Source: Cryptomeria japonica
Taxonomy: Eukaryota; Streptophyta; Pinopsida; Cupressales; Cupressaceae
DNA length: 64,000 bases
Assembly: GCF_030272615.1 (NCBI RefSeq)
Contig: NC_081410.1
Location: 222,381,415 to 222,445,414, forward strand
Direction of reading: 5' to 3'
Shown: in pieces, positions 20,953 through 32,751 of the stretch
Numbering within the stretch: position 1 is the first letter of the stretch
Layout of the letters: each line of letters starts with the position of its first letter
Notes under the pieces: model-generated
Database searches by the model: none
What the model was told of the DNA's origin: nothing
The model's input: the letters and a program-made list of their open reading frames with translations, nothing else
Position numbers and translations under genes: made by a program

Positions 20953-23125
20953 ATGGCTTCCGCATCTCATACCAGTTCTAGTGCATCTATCGAGTCTGCA
21001 AGTTTTATTCAATGAAAGTCTAAGTATAATGCCCTATCACAAGTTCTAGCTGGTGTGATAGTAGAAGAGGGAATTTCTGACTACATAAATTGCAAGATTG
21101 AAGACCTAAGGTCTCTAGCTATCCACTCCCAGTTAGGTTTATTTTGTGGAAAGGATAAGAAGATCAAACCGGAGTATAATATTTTGGAGAAGAAGAAGCT
21201 CCACAATGTTGTTTACTTCCTGGAGGATTTCACAGAGGATCATATAAGGATCATTCTGAGCAGATTCCATGGTGACAAGATGCACCTGGAGAGAACAAGT
21301 GATATCATGTCGTAGGCAATTCATGCAGTCACCAAATTCTACAACATAGGGGAAGTGCCAGCCCTAAGGATGGTAAGCAAAACTAAAATTTCCAAGCTCA
21401 CCAATTCAGTGAGCGACTCACAAGGCATGATAGTCAATTCTATCAAGGATGATCTAGTTAAGTATGCCTGCATGGTGATAGGCTACCGGACATTCTCTGC
21501 CAGCAAAATTAACTTTGTATCTGTTGCAGCAGTAAATGTCGCTTACCAGATCATAAAGGAGGATGCATCATTTGACCTATGAACCAGTATGCAGAGACAA
21601 CTCCTGTTGAATCTGAAGTTGATCAAACAGGATAAAGCACAAAGGTTCAAGTTTGGACAACTACTAGTTGGGTTGTTCTTCTATTTCCAAGGCTACTTTC
21701 CAGGAGTAGGAGATGTCCAGTGGTCTGCTAACCAACTGGTGACCAAGCAAATCAATGAAAGCATTCAAGCAATCGGAATCGGTTACCCTGATGTTTTGAA
21801 CAAGTATTTTGATGAGTTCAGACGAAAAATGAGCCAAAGAATGAGGATATCGGGTGACATAGTCAAGAAATATGAAGACGATATCTATTTCACCATCCAA
21901 GTGGATAAATGCATAATGGAGGTTGTTGAGCCTAGACATGAAGAAGTGGATCCAATGGGCTATGAGGTGATGTACGATATGCTGGAAGGGTATGCATCTA
22001 CCCTTATTGCCTCACCTCTTGATCCTAAGGCAAAGAGGACCGGAACCTATCTGGAAAGGGTTACACCGGTCGAGGAACCCTCTGCAAAGAAAGGAAAAGA
22101 AACTGCAGTGCCTACAGCATCAGCACCGGTTACTACTGCAACTCCAAAAGTGACCAAGTGGTCACCAGCCAAGAAGAAATCAGAAGTAGCACTGGCTAAA
22201 GTCTTCGAGAGGAAAAGGAAGACAAAAAGCAATACACCAGACTCAGAGGAAACTGTGTTTGAGGAGCAGCCCAAGAAGGCGAGATGGACAAGAAAGAAGA
22301 CAAAGAATGAACCAACATCATCTGCACCGGTAAATATTGATATCTCCTCCTATAAACCTTTGACACATTGTCAAAGAACAATAAAGAATATTAGGAGAAA
22401 ATTGCTACATGATTTAATTGAGTATTTTGATGACTTTAATGATGATGAAAAGGAAGCAGTTGAAAAGGAAATAATTCAGTATTTATGTGTTAATGACTGG
22501 TCACCTTCAGAAATTAGATCTGAAACACCGGATTCTTTGTATAAATCCTTAGACAATAAATGGTGCATTGCCATAGAGCAGGAATGGGAAATGAGAGAAA
22601 AAAAATTTGCTGAACATTTTCCTGATGTATCGAATTTAGAACTGTTGGATGTAATGAACAAATACAAAGGTCTTTTCTTCATGAGAAGAAGAAGACTCCT
22701 ATTACTAGAAGGGAAGGCTAAGGAAGTGCTCAAGGATGCACAAACTCGTGCTCTACAAGCTCTGAAGATGCATCGAGTGGCTGAAGCCAACCGGCAAGCT
22801 GAGAAAGAACTGGTTATAACAAAACTGAATGAAGCATTTGATGATGAAACAAACCCGGTTGATGAACCGGTCGACACTATTGATGTCGATGCCCTGGACA
22901 TAGAAGATGTTACTCAGGAAACACCATCTGAGGCAATAGGATAGGAGCAACAGGCTGAATAGGTTGATAAGCAAGCCGAGGATAGACAGGAAGCGGCAAA
23001 GGAACAGACTAAGAAGAAGAAGATGGATGAAGAAGAGAAGAAGAAAAAGGATGAAGAAGAGAAGAAGAAAAAAGATGAAGAGGAGAAGAAGAAAAAGGAT
23101 AAAGAAGAGAAGAAGAAGAAGGATG
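20953..23125 (+). pseudogene. ORF2 of element C, part before F
   Basis: One frame from MASASHTSS to the Lys/Glu tract. Stops at about 21016, 21313 (CAG in A), 21583, 22942 (CAA in A) and 22959 (CAG in A). Best-preserved view of the middle domain: a hydrophobic block LLVGLFFYFQGYFPG, then a helical segment NKYFDEFRRKMSQRMR, a basic Thr/Lys/Pro stretch, and CQRTIKNIRRKLLHDLIEYF. F entered the Lys/Glu tract at 23125. Fold and role unknown. Confidence 0.8.
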
Positions 23126-24064
23126 CGTTGTCTTCAAAATCTGATTCACTTCAACATCCTTATAATAACATGATTAAACTTTGTGCAGGAGAGATGTCAA
23201 AGGGAAGGAAACTCTTTGGACAACATATGAAAAGGTTTGATTTAACCTTCTACACTTTGGACCTACATAGAGTCCAGGCGGGTATACCTTTGTGAACTAA
23301 ATTCACACTTTCAAAAGATAAATCCACAGCATACCAGTCCAGAAAACCAGTGGATCTAATCACCTTGAAACTAACTGAAACAAAGCAATGAAAATTATAC
23401 TCATATTTAGTATTTTGACCTACAAAACATGTAATAGACAACTTCAATCTATACCAGTGCCTTATCCAAGGTCACAGAGTCATTTAAATTCAAACAATAC
23501 TCCCCAAACAAAATATCTCTACACATCCCATTGGCTCGGCTTCTGTTAATCCTTATATATGCCTAACATACATGAGAATTTATGCATACCAAATCAAACT
23601 ATGCTCATCAAGATTCAAAGTATCCTACAGAGAATTTACTGGTAGAAGTGATCCCCACATTTTTAATTTCCCTCCTAAAGAAAAAAGCTAGCAAACATAT
23701 CTACTGAGAGTTGCCTTACAACTCATTTCAGACAAAATAACCCTGGATTATTCAGAATGAAATAGTAAATAATTGCAAGCACATTTGAAGATGACACAAA
23801 GTTTTACTCAAAACCGATGGTCTGTATATTGATATATTCTTCAAGAAAGTATTACAAAAACTTTGGAATATTCTCCATTAATCTTAGAAAAGCTCATATA
23901 TAAATTTCTGCAATGTTTTCTTACAATTCTTTGCGATCTCTCTACTCTTAGTTCTGGTATCCATTTATAACAATATGGATGCACATAGCTTCGGACTTTC
24001 CTAGGAGAATTTGTTACAATCATTTCTTTTCCAAAAGAAGTTACAAAGCCTTTTACAAAAATAG
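23126..24064 (-). other. Region 3' of the F gene
   Basis: About 940 AT-rich bases downstream of the F gene on its strand. No reading frame or RNA gene recognised. Confidence 0.5.
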
Positions 24065-27000
24065 TTACAAGTCCTTTTTGACCTCTACAGCTTCTTCAAC
24101 TCGCTATCCGGTTGCAACCTCTTCTAACTGTTCAGGAGCACCCTCTAACTGCTCTACATCCTGCATGGCATATTTTGTTGTCCATTCATTGTACACATCA
24201 TCAGTTGGCCATGCAAAATTAATCACTTTTGTCTTAGCCTTGGTCAACCTTTTCCAGGAATTTCTCATCTTGTTGACTTCTGAATTGAGAAAACCATAAT
24301 GAGATTTAATTTTCTCTATCTCCTGAATTATCACAACAAAGAAGGAAGCATCATCTAAATCAACAATTCCTTTAATTCTGGCTGACAGTTTCGTCTCTAA
24401 TTCCTTGAGCCACATTTGTTTGTCCTTCAATTGATCTGGGCTAGCAAAAACTCCTAGGAGCAACTCAAAAACCTGATCAGCATACTCCTTTTTGTACAAG
24501 TTAATTTTCCTATCAGCATTATCCACCCCTTCTGCTAATTTTACTAGGTCTTTAGTGGTGTCACAAGTGGATTTGATGATAGGATTGGCCCCTGCTTCAT
24601 CATAAGATGCACAAATAAGCTCCAGGTCCTGCTCTCTAGGCCTCCACTTGTCAAAAATAGGTGTCAAAATGGCCTTATCTCCATTGAGCTCATTCCACAT
24701 ATCCAAAACCTTACTTATATTATTATATAGCAGTGAGGCATTCATTGTATCTGCAAAACTTGAAACAGTAGCCTTTACTCTTTCCTCATATTTCTTTGCA
24801 TACAGGGCCTGAGCTTGTTTCAAATTCTCTAGTTCTTGAGGAGTAATCTCAATCATTTGGGAGCTGGAAGGTGTTGGAGATGGTGGGAACTCAATGATGG
24901 GGCTGCTAGGTGGAGGTCTTGCAGGAGAGGAGGAGATCATCAGTGTTGAAGACTCACCTTGATGGTACTGTCCTATCAACTGGCTCTACAACTTAGCAAT
25001 GATGCTATCCTTACCTCTTACCTCCTCCTTAGCATTGTTATAAGCCTTCAAGATTGTCTCCAACTTGACTTGGAGATCTGCTTTTTCCTTGGCCTCCTTT
25101 TCTGCTACTGCAACACTAAATTTTGCAGTCTCTAGCACAGTGCTAGCAGCTTCTACCACCCCTATGTTCTGCACTCTCTTCACTATCATTCCACCAAGGT
25201 AACTTGACCCTGGGGTATCTTTGCTTCTTTTATTTTCAACTCTCTTTAGAGACCACATGACGAGTGCAGCATTATCTTTGCTAAAATTAATTCCCTCCAT
25301 GGGCTTGGTTTCTTTCCTCACTACCTCTAGTACCAGGGTATCTGCTATGTCCCACTCAGGGATAATAAGCACTCCAGCTTGTTCCACCATATCTCTTCCC
25401 TGCTTAGGAGTGATGGTCTTAAATTCTTCCATCATTTCTTGTTTTATTTCCTCCTCCACCAGAGCTGGATCATTGTTGAGTTGTTCACCTTTTCTCTTCT
25501 CACATCTTCCATTGTATTTATCTATATTTTATTTCCATACAAACTGCATAAATGCTCCTGATGTGACAAAATTGTTGTCAGCCAAGAAGTCATCACTAGC
25601 CTACTTTATCTCAGGATCCCACTCTTGGCCTTTAAGTTCAGTGGTAGTAATGTTCATTTCAGAAGCAAGGGGCTCTTCTGGCATACCTTCCTCTACTTCA
25701 TCATATGTATAGGCAATTTCTCCTAGACTGTCTAACTGTATCAGTTGCTCAGCTGCTGCTTGCTCATCTCCTATGTGAATAGGGGATTGGGATGGAGAGT
25801 ACAAAGGTGTATCAGATTGTACTTCTTTTCCTACTCTCTACTTCTTAGGGCTCTCTTGGATATCAATGACATCTTGTATCTTCCTCTTTCCTTTGGAGGT
25901 GGAGGGCTCCCCTATTGTAGGCATCAGCACACTATAACTATATTTCTTGTGCAGTGTATAGTCACCAGGAGGGATTGCTTTGGTGGAGGCAGACCTACTT
26001 AGAATCATTCTTTCCTTTTCAGGGTTGCTTTTAATCACAGCTTCCCTCTTTTCCTTCAGGGTCTACATCACATCCTCAAAGCAAACAATTAAAAACTTTA
26101 TTTTCTCCTCAAAAGGGAAAAAGCTAGACAATGGGTCATAGCCGGCATCAAACTGATGCACAAAGTCTAAGGCTTTCTTATAAGCCACCCATTTTTCTTT
26201 CCTCAGCTCTTGCTCATCTAGATCAAACTCATTTCTAATGAGGTCTTCAGAAAACTGAAATTGATGGGGTCTACCTCTGCACACTACTCTCTTTCTAAAC
26301 ATGCCATTGAAGAAGTCTTCTAGATCGGCACACCTAGATACTGCAGTTGACAAATGATAAGGTTTGAGAAAGTCTTCAAAACAATTCCAACCTCCCTTGG
26401 TTATTATAAATTGATGGGCTATGGTAACCGTAGGGAAAATAGTCCCTTTACCCCTGCCTGTCAGCTTTGCCTCTTGTACACTACCAATCTATCTGAGGAC
26501 TTCTGCAATTCCCACTTTGAGAGGGACCTGATAGGGCAACAAGAATGGAGTGCCTCTAAAACCAAAAACTCTGAAAACTATCGAGACTCGGTATAGATAA
26601 ATGTCACCCCAATTATGAACAATCTTTATACTCTCTTCAAATTCTTTTGGTCTAACAAATTCCAAAAGAACCTTGCGGATTCTTGGGTTTTCTGAGCAGA
26701 GGAGAGTCCTAATCTTTGATGAAAAATATTTATGAAATTTTAAGAAACTGGCATCCTCTCTATCCCATGACAACACAGTACTCCATAGTTGCACTGGCAT
26801 CTTTTCTCCCTCTTTCTCCTTTATGAGGTCCAATCCACTGGCAAAGTAATCACCACCTTTGAACAGAAATAGATGCATGAGGAGTGAATACCATCCGAAA
26901 GGCCTATCCACCTTCCCATTTTTTATTCCTATTAATCCTCCATGGATAGCATCAGTAATGAAAGAGGCATAGTCAAATGTTACTGCAAGGGAAGGATTCA

Positions 27001-27706
27001 GAATCTGAGCAATCATTAGCAAGTAGTGATTAGGCATATTTGCCTCAGCATCTTCTCCCAAAATCTGGCAAAGTGACCAATACATTCCATTAGCCCTGAG
27101 GGTGAACAGATTCAATGAGAAAGACTCTTCTGTGTTGGGTCCTACAATTGTCAACCCACCTATCCTTACAAAAAATTCCTTAAGAGGCCCACTCCTAAAG
27201 TGGTTTCTCTGTGCACCGTATACTTAAGCTAATGATTTGAAGTTAATAGGTTCCAAAAAATTTGTAAACTCATTGAGCCCAAAAGCACTTCTGAACTCTT
27301 CATTATTGATTTCAATAAGGGCTTTTCCATTTATGTCCCTAATGCTTCTTGTGACTGGATCATAATTATGTGCAATTTGAGTCAATAGATCCATGTCCAT
27401 GAATACCCCTGGAACTACCAACTTCCCTACATCTAACTCTCAGATGCTATTCTGTGGGGTTGGAGAATTTCTCATTCCAAATCCAACCTTGAATAACCCT
27501 AACCCAAACAATCTAACCTGTGGATCTCTCAACCAGTTGCCCTTATCATATAGCCCTTCTCCTATCTTCAAACAAGGAGCTCTAGGCACTAATTCTTTTA
27601 CTTTTGATGCCTGGTTAGTTGACAATGTCAACTGCTCAAGAAACTCATCACAAATGGCCCTCTCCTAGTAATTAACTTTCCCAGAAAATTCTCTCTTAGG
27701 TGCCAA
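24065..27706 (-). pseudogene. Large ORF of F, distantly ORF2-like
   Basis: A single minus-strand frame of about 1200 codons with no frameshift but at least eight in-frame stops (near 27435, 27225, 26490, 26063, 25840, 25602, 25508 and 24988). Each fits CAA, CAG or CGA changed to a stop. The middle has FGWYSLLMHLFLFKGGDYF, resembling the hydrophobic block of ORF2 in A, C and H. A Pro/Ser linker near 24880 and a coiled-coil C-terminus follow the ORF2 plan. The true start is unclear: no ATG near the 5' end of the open frame. Relationship to ORF2 is tentative; otherwise unrecognised. Confidence 0.6.
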
Positions 27707-28059
27707 TTAAAATACTACCCCCAAATGGTTCAATGACAAATCAAGACCTTAATTAAAACACCACAAAGAAATTGCCACACAGGAGTACAAGAAAACCTGA
27801 TTTGAGCTCGAAGGAAACTTCTCTGCAACTGAATTGACTTGCTCTATATTCGAAGACAATAGCTTTGTATCTGCTTTTCTGCAACAATTATTTTGAACGA
27901 TACCTTTACTCAATCGACAGGAGATCATATATGGTACCCAGGGTCTTAACTGCGACATTGATTCCGCATGCTTCAGCCATCCCTTCAGAATTGAATTCCT
28001 AAGAGAATTCGAATTTTCGCTCCAATGGGTCACAACATTCCTGCAATTCTTTCCTTTTT

Positions 28060-29545
28060 CTCTTTCACTGTTTCGTGAAGCATAACCTTCAGGCAATTTT
28101 GTTAAACGAAATCACGCCAACCGTCCGATCAAAAGAAACTTGATCGGCCGTTAAACTGACTTAATAGTCTTGCCTTCGCACTGGGCCCCACCTCCTTTTC
28201 GCCATTTCACAGACTTTATCTTTCGAGCACTTCTCCTTCGCAAAACCGTGCCAGACATTAGATGGAATTCTAACTACTCGGCATTTAATTCTCACCGAGA
28301 CCGCCGACATCTTTATTAACCGCGCTTTTGCCTTGATTGCTAGCGGTCTTTCGCTATTTCACAAACCTTAAACATCTTTCAACTTCAGGCCATGAAACAA
28401 CGTGAGGCATTGGATCAGATTGGAGATGACCATCCTTTAAGGGAAACCCTTTATGCCTTCTTTGCTTACACTGCTTTTCATTGGTTACTAACTACCACGT
28501 GGCACTCAACCATTGGTTTTAGAAAACCGTTCAAGCCTAGTTCAACGTCAGCCATGTGTCTCTCCCTTTTACCGCCGGTTACACCTTGGCGGGCCCTCAA
28601 CTTCTTCTGAAACCATATGTCCATGTACACATCACCATCTAGCTTGACACCTGGACGAACCCTTTTTACTTTCGCTATTTCATGAAGCATATCCTTCAAG
28701 CATCTCACAACCGCGAAATACCACTAGCTGTTGGATCAAAATGAAGTTGATCCTCCTTTAACCTCATGTTTTATCTGCCTTTGGGGACGAAAAACCTTTT
28801 CACCATTTCACAAGGCATAAAGCATGGGCGCCTTACCCTTGCGAATTCACGTGGGCCATTAGATTATTTTTTACTTGCTCGATGCTTAACCATCTGAACT
28901 GATTCTGGCAAACGTGGGCCCTCCGACTCAACCTCAAACACCTAGCATCTAGTCACTTTCAAAGCTGACATGTCAGTCTTTCATTTGCTGAGAGAAAACA
29001 TTGGGTTCCACCTCATCCTTGCCACCTGTATCTGCCAGGTCACCTCTTATCCCGCGGCATGACTCACTTCTGGGACCCACCTTCTTTTAACCCTTGGACC
29101 CGCCTCACTGACTATTGCGGCCTATGCCATGTGCCATCATCTTACTCACCCTCTCGACCAGCTGGACCGTCTACTTGGAGTGCCATGTCATTTCACCACT
29201 TCACGAAAGATAACTGTCGAGCATTTTCATCCTGTGAAACAGCGCGAACCGTCGGATCAGATTGGACTTGATCACCTTTTAGTCACTTAGAAAATCCTCG
29301 CATGCAGGCTCCCACCAAACGCTTTTGCCATTTCATGAAAGGTATTTTGCTTGCAATTTCAAGTTACGAAATAACGCGAGTCGTTGGATCTTGGACAAGA
29401 TGAAACCTCTTTAAACCGGACCAAAATCGCCATTTAGAACGCATTTCCTTTTCGCCATTTCGCGGGTCTTAAACCACACGCAACTTCACCTAACGAAATA
29501 GCGAAAATCATAGATCTTCCTGAGAGATGCGCACAACTTACTGGG
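28060..29545 (-). repeat. Degenerate tandem repeats upstream of the F gene
   Basis: Recurring phrases spaced about 125-160 bases: CGCCATTTCAC-type (28066, 28201, 28353, 28673, 28801, 29194, 29327, 29453), each followed by GAAATAGCG/GAAACAGCGCG and TTGGATCA...TTGATC. Roughly ten diverged units. CpG content is higher than in the surroundings. Confidence 0.7.
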
Positions 29546-29853
29546 CCCAACAACATTAGGAGGAAAATATATAAGGCGTAAAATTTTACGATTAATTCAA
29601 ATGACCGCCTAGGCAAATGACAAGGGGGGACACTTCCTACGAACCTAAGACCCATTAATTAAGTGGATAAAGTAACGAAGAAATAGAAACCAGGGGGTTT
29701 TTTGGTAAAACATTGAACAATTTAAGATTTAAACTCTAAACCCCTAGGACCTAACATAGAGCTGAAGCAATTGATAGCATGTCTAGATCAAAATTTCAAA
29801 ACTTAGCCGATTTATGGGAAAGGGAAAAGACCATTTTTTAAATAGTGATAACA

Positions 29854-30994
29854 GGATGAAGAATAGAAGAAGAAGAAAGATGAAGAGGAGAAGAAGAAGA
29901 AGGATGAAGAAGAGAACAAGAAGAAAGAAGATGAAAAGAAAAAGAAAGAAGAGGAAGACAAGGAAGAAGAGAAGAGGAAGGAAGTAGAGAAAAGGAAGAA
30001 GGAAGAGGAGGAAAAAGAAGAGGAGAAAAGGAAAGAAGCAGAGAAGAAAAAAGCAAAGGAGGATAAGGAAGCGAAGAAGAGGAGAGAAGTGGAGAAGAAG
30101 AAAGTGGAAGAGGATAAGGTAGGAGAAGCGGAAAAGAGCACCCAGATGGAGACTCTGAAGGCAACTGGGAGTCAAGCCAAACCAGTTGATCTCCAATCTG
30201 CAAGTAAAATGGAGCTAATGCAGGGCATCAAGGTTGCTCAAGAGCGCCTTGAAATTATTCAAAGAAAGAAGGAGCAGGATGTAATTCAAGAAGCTATGGA
30301 CACTCTTACCGGTTTGATACCCGGTACAAATCTTCCCAACACCGATTCATCACTAGCTAAACTTAAGCTCCTATGCACAGTAGTGGATGATTAGGTGCAG
30401 AGCCTAGAAGAGGCAGCAAAGGCAAATGTCAAGAAGGAGCATCAAAAAGCTCTTAATATAGCTCTGGTGAAGAAGTTGAATGAGCTCCAATCTGAACTGA
30501 AGAAAGAACAAAAGGATATAAGGGACGCTCTAGATGAGTGAATTCTGCTACTCAGCAAGATCTGTCAACCCCATCTGTTCTATGATGATGTGCTAGCTCA
30601 AAAGAAAAAGCTTCAAATAGACTTGCAGTCCTACATGAGCACATTCAAGCCACCTTATGATTCCTTTACAACTTATGGGCAAACTGTTCACCGGTTTCAC
30701 ATCCAGTCAGCAAAAATGGAGCAAGAGATCAGCACCCGATCTAGAGATTTGTAGGAGCTACAACTGGTTCTACTCCCACGATTGCAAATTCTTCAGAAGT
30801 GCTATCTAAACCTGGATGCCTTAACAGTTACATAGGAGATGAGCACAATTGATGCCATGGAAGAACAGGTCTCCCAGATGCAGACAAAAAAAGAAGTAGC
30901 CACCTCCCTACTTGAGTCTTGGTCTTTGTCGATGAAACAATTCTTGCAGGACTTTAAATTTGTTTTTGACAAGTATTATTCCTTATTGTCATAA
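29854..30994 (+). pseudogene. ORF2 of element C, part after F
   Basis: Rest of the Lys/Glu tract, then the coiled-coil C-terminus as in A. Stops near 30393 (CAG in A), 30540, 30752 (CAG in A) and 30833 (also a stop in A). Ends TAA 30992-30994. Confidence 0.8.
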
Positions 30995-31293
30995 ACTTTT
31001 ATTATTTTAATATCAAATAAAAACAGGGTTGTTCAACTGTACTTTGTCATTGTTGGAAAAGGGGGAGAAGAATTCTATTTGGGAGAAGTATCTGGTAATC
31101 AAAATTTTGATATATGCTCTGAACATCTCAATGTTTATGCTCTATATGCAAAAGTGTTATACATTATATTGTTAAAGGGATAGTGTATATGCTTAGTGGG
31201 GGAATTTTGCTAATGGCATGACTTTGTTGTAAAACACTTAGATGTCAAAATTTTATTTTCCTAAGTGTTGCCATCAATGCCAAACGGGGAGAT
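30995..31293 (+). other. 3' non-coding part and polypurine tract of C
   Basis: Purine box GGAAAAGGGGGAGAAG near 31054; final tract AAACGGGGAGAT (31282-31293), one base off the family form. TTGCCATCAATGCC precedes it at 31268-31281. Confidence 0.75.
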
Positions 31294-32448
31294 TGTTGGC
31301 ATTTTTGATGTTTATGTTGTGATTGTCATTGATGGACACACACTTGCATTGAGATATCCTTTATATGTATGAGTTAGAGCACAACAGGTATTTGTTCCAA
31401 CCGGTATGTTCTATTATAGTCTTTAAACTATTGGTGTTTTGCAGAATGTGTTTCCCAGTCTGAAGCGGCAAGTTGACCCTAAGCGGTTTGTGGATCCCAA
31501 GCGGTATGAGGGATTAAAGTGGCATAACACATTTTTACCAGTCTTCATTTTTGTCAAACCAGCAACCGGCATTTTATATGAACCAGTAATACTCTGTGAT
31601 GAGTTACCAACTGGCATTTTGTGATGAGTTACCATCCATCGATTGTTTGATGGTGCCAACACCTTAACGGTGCTTTTTGTGTCGTGGTACCAAGTATGTC
31701 CAGGCTCATTGAACCTAGAAAATTGTTATGTAATCCTATTGGACCAACATGAAATCAGATTCCTTTATAAGGACATCATGTCTAGGGTTTTAGGTTGTTG
31801 ATGTGGTTGTAGAAAAAGTTTATGTTGTTACTAGGGTTTAAGGTGGTTGAGGTGTTGGAGAGAATATGAATGTGTAGAAGACTGAATTAATGCTGGAGTG
31901 CATTAGGAATGAGCTATCAAGGATCTAACCGAGCAGTCTGTGCTACTAGCTAGATCAAACACTTGTTGATTACTCACATCTTTGACAAGTCTGTAGCCCT
32001 TAACCAGGTAGGCCCAAAAGCCTTTTGTAAATCCTCTAACAAGGTGGTTCACATCTGTGGATCTAAAATCCTCTAGCAAGGTAGTCTTTAATCGGACTTA
32101 TCTCCTAACAGAGATTGAGATTCCTAACAGGATCTGTTTTGGTAAAGAACATTGTAAGACCTTAACCAGTCTGACCTTAACTGGTCTGGTTCCTATTCTG
32201 CAGATAGTTACTTATGAGTTCCATCTCACCGTGGTTTTTTCCATTTGGGTTTCCTTGTCAAAATCTCTTGTGTTATGGTGTTTTTTCTTCTATGGTTAAA
32301 TGCATTATTACCTATTTCGTTTACATGTGTGTTAACCAGTTTGTCTGTTAAACTGTTTTACCGGTTTACTATTAGTCTTGCAAAGTGTTTAAGTGCAGAG
32401 ATTTTTGGCATACTAATTCACCCCCCCCCCCCCTCTTAGTATTCATCA
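31294..32448 (+). repeat. 3' LTR of element C
   Basis: 1155 bases, TGTTGGCATTTTTGATG to TATTCATCA. C tract of 13; U5 stem 32410-32416 with 32436-32442. One local duplication of a CCTTAAC(C/T) phrase near 32158-32190. Confidence 0.92.
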
Positions 32449-32751
32449 ACTTGTCCTCATCATACTTTGTCAACACACTACATACAACAACATTTTGCTA
32501 AGTGGTCCCTCATCAAGGTCTATCACCTTTGGGTCTCATTTGGTCTTACTTAGAGTCAAGGTCAACTTACCTCATCAAGAGAAACTATCATCTCTTTGGA
32601 AGCCACACCTAATCTACTACATACATACTTGGTCTTACACTTTGGACATTGCAAGTAAAATTCAGATTCATTTACATTCCATCCAACTCTTGGTCTTCCA
32701 TACTCTTTTCATTTTCATCTAGTCTCACACATCTTGGTCAATACCTAGTTC
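32449..32751 (+). other. End of the leader of E
   Basis: Non-coding leader between the end of C and the gag ATG; no recognisable element. Confidence 0.6.

Larger units (their letters stand above)
23126..29853 (-). mobile_element. Insert F: element of unknown class, minus strand
   Basis: Interrupts ORF2 of C and is flanked by GGATG on both sides (23121-23125 and 29854-29858). Read on the minus strand it runs from TGTTATCAC to GACAACG, close to LTR-type ends, but I found no second LTR copy, primer site or zinc knuckles. It holds one long broken ORF and a 1.5-kb field of degenerate tandem repeats upstream of it. The boundaries lie in low-complexity sequence, so the short duplication is weak evidence. 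Confidence 0.6.
18040..32448 (+). mobile_element. Element C: complete pol-less LTR retrotransposon, family X, interrupted by F
   Basis: LTRs 18040-19174 and 31294-32448. Flanks TCTTG (18035-18039) and ACTTG (32449-32453) match in four of five bases. Layout is LTR, Met primer site, ORF1, spacer, ORF2, non-coding, purine tract, LTR; pol absent. It lies in the leader of E. Confidence 0.9.

Noticed and set aside
23126-29853. Assembly misjoin instead of insertion F
   Set aside because: ORF2 of C resumes correctly and GGATG flanks both ends, but the junctions are low-complexity, so long reads would be needed to exclude it fully.
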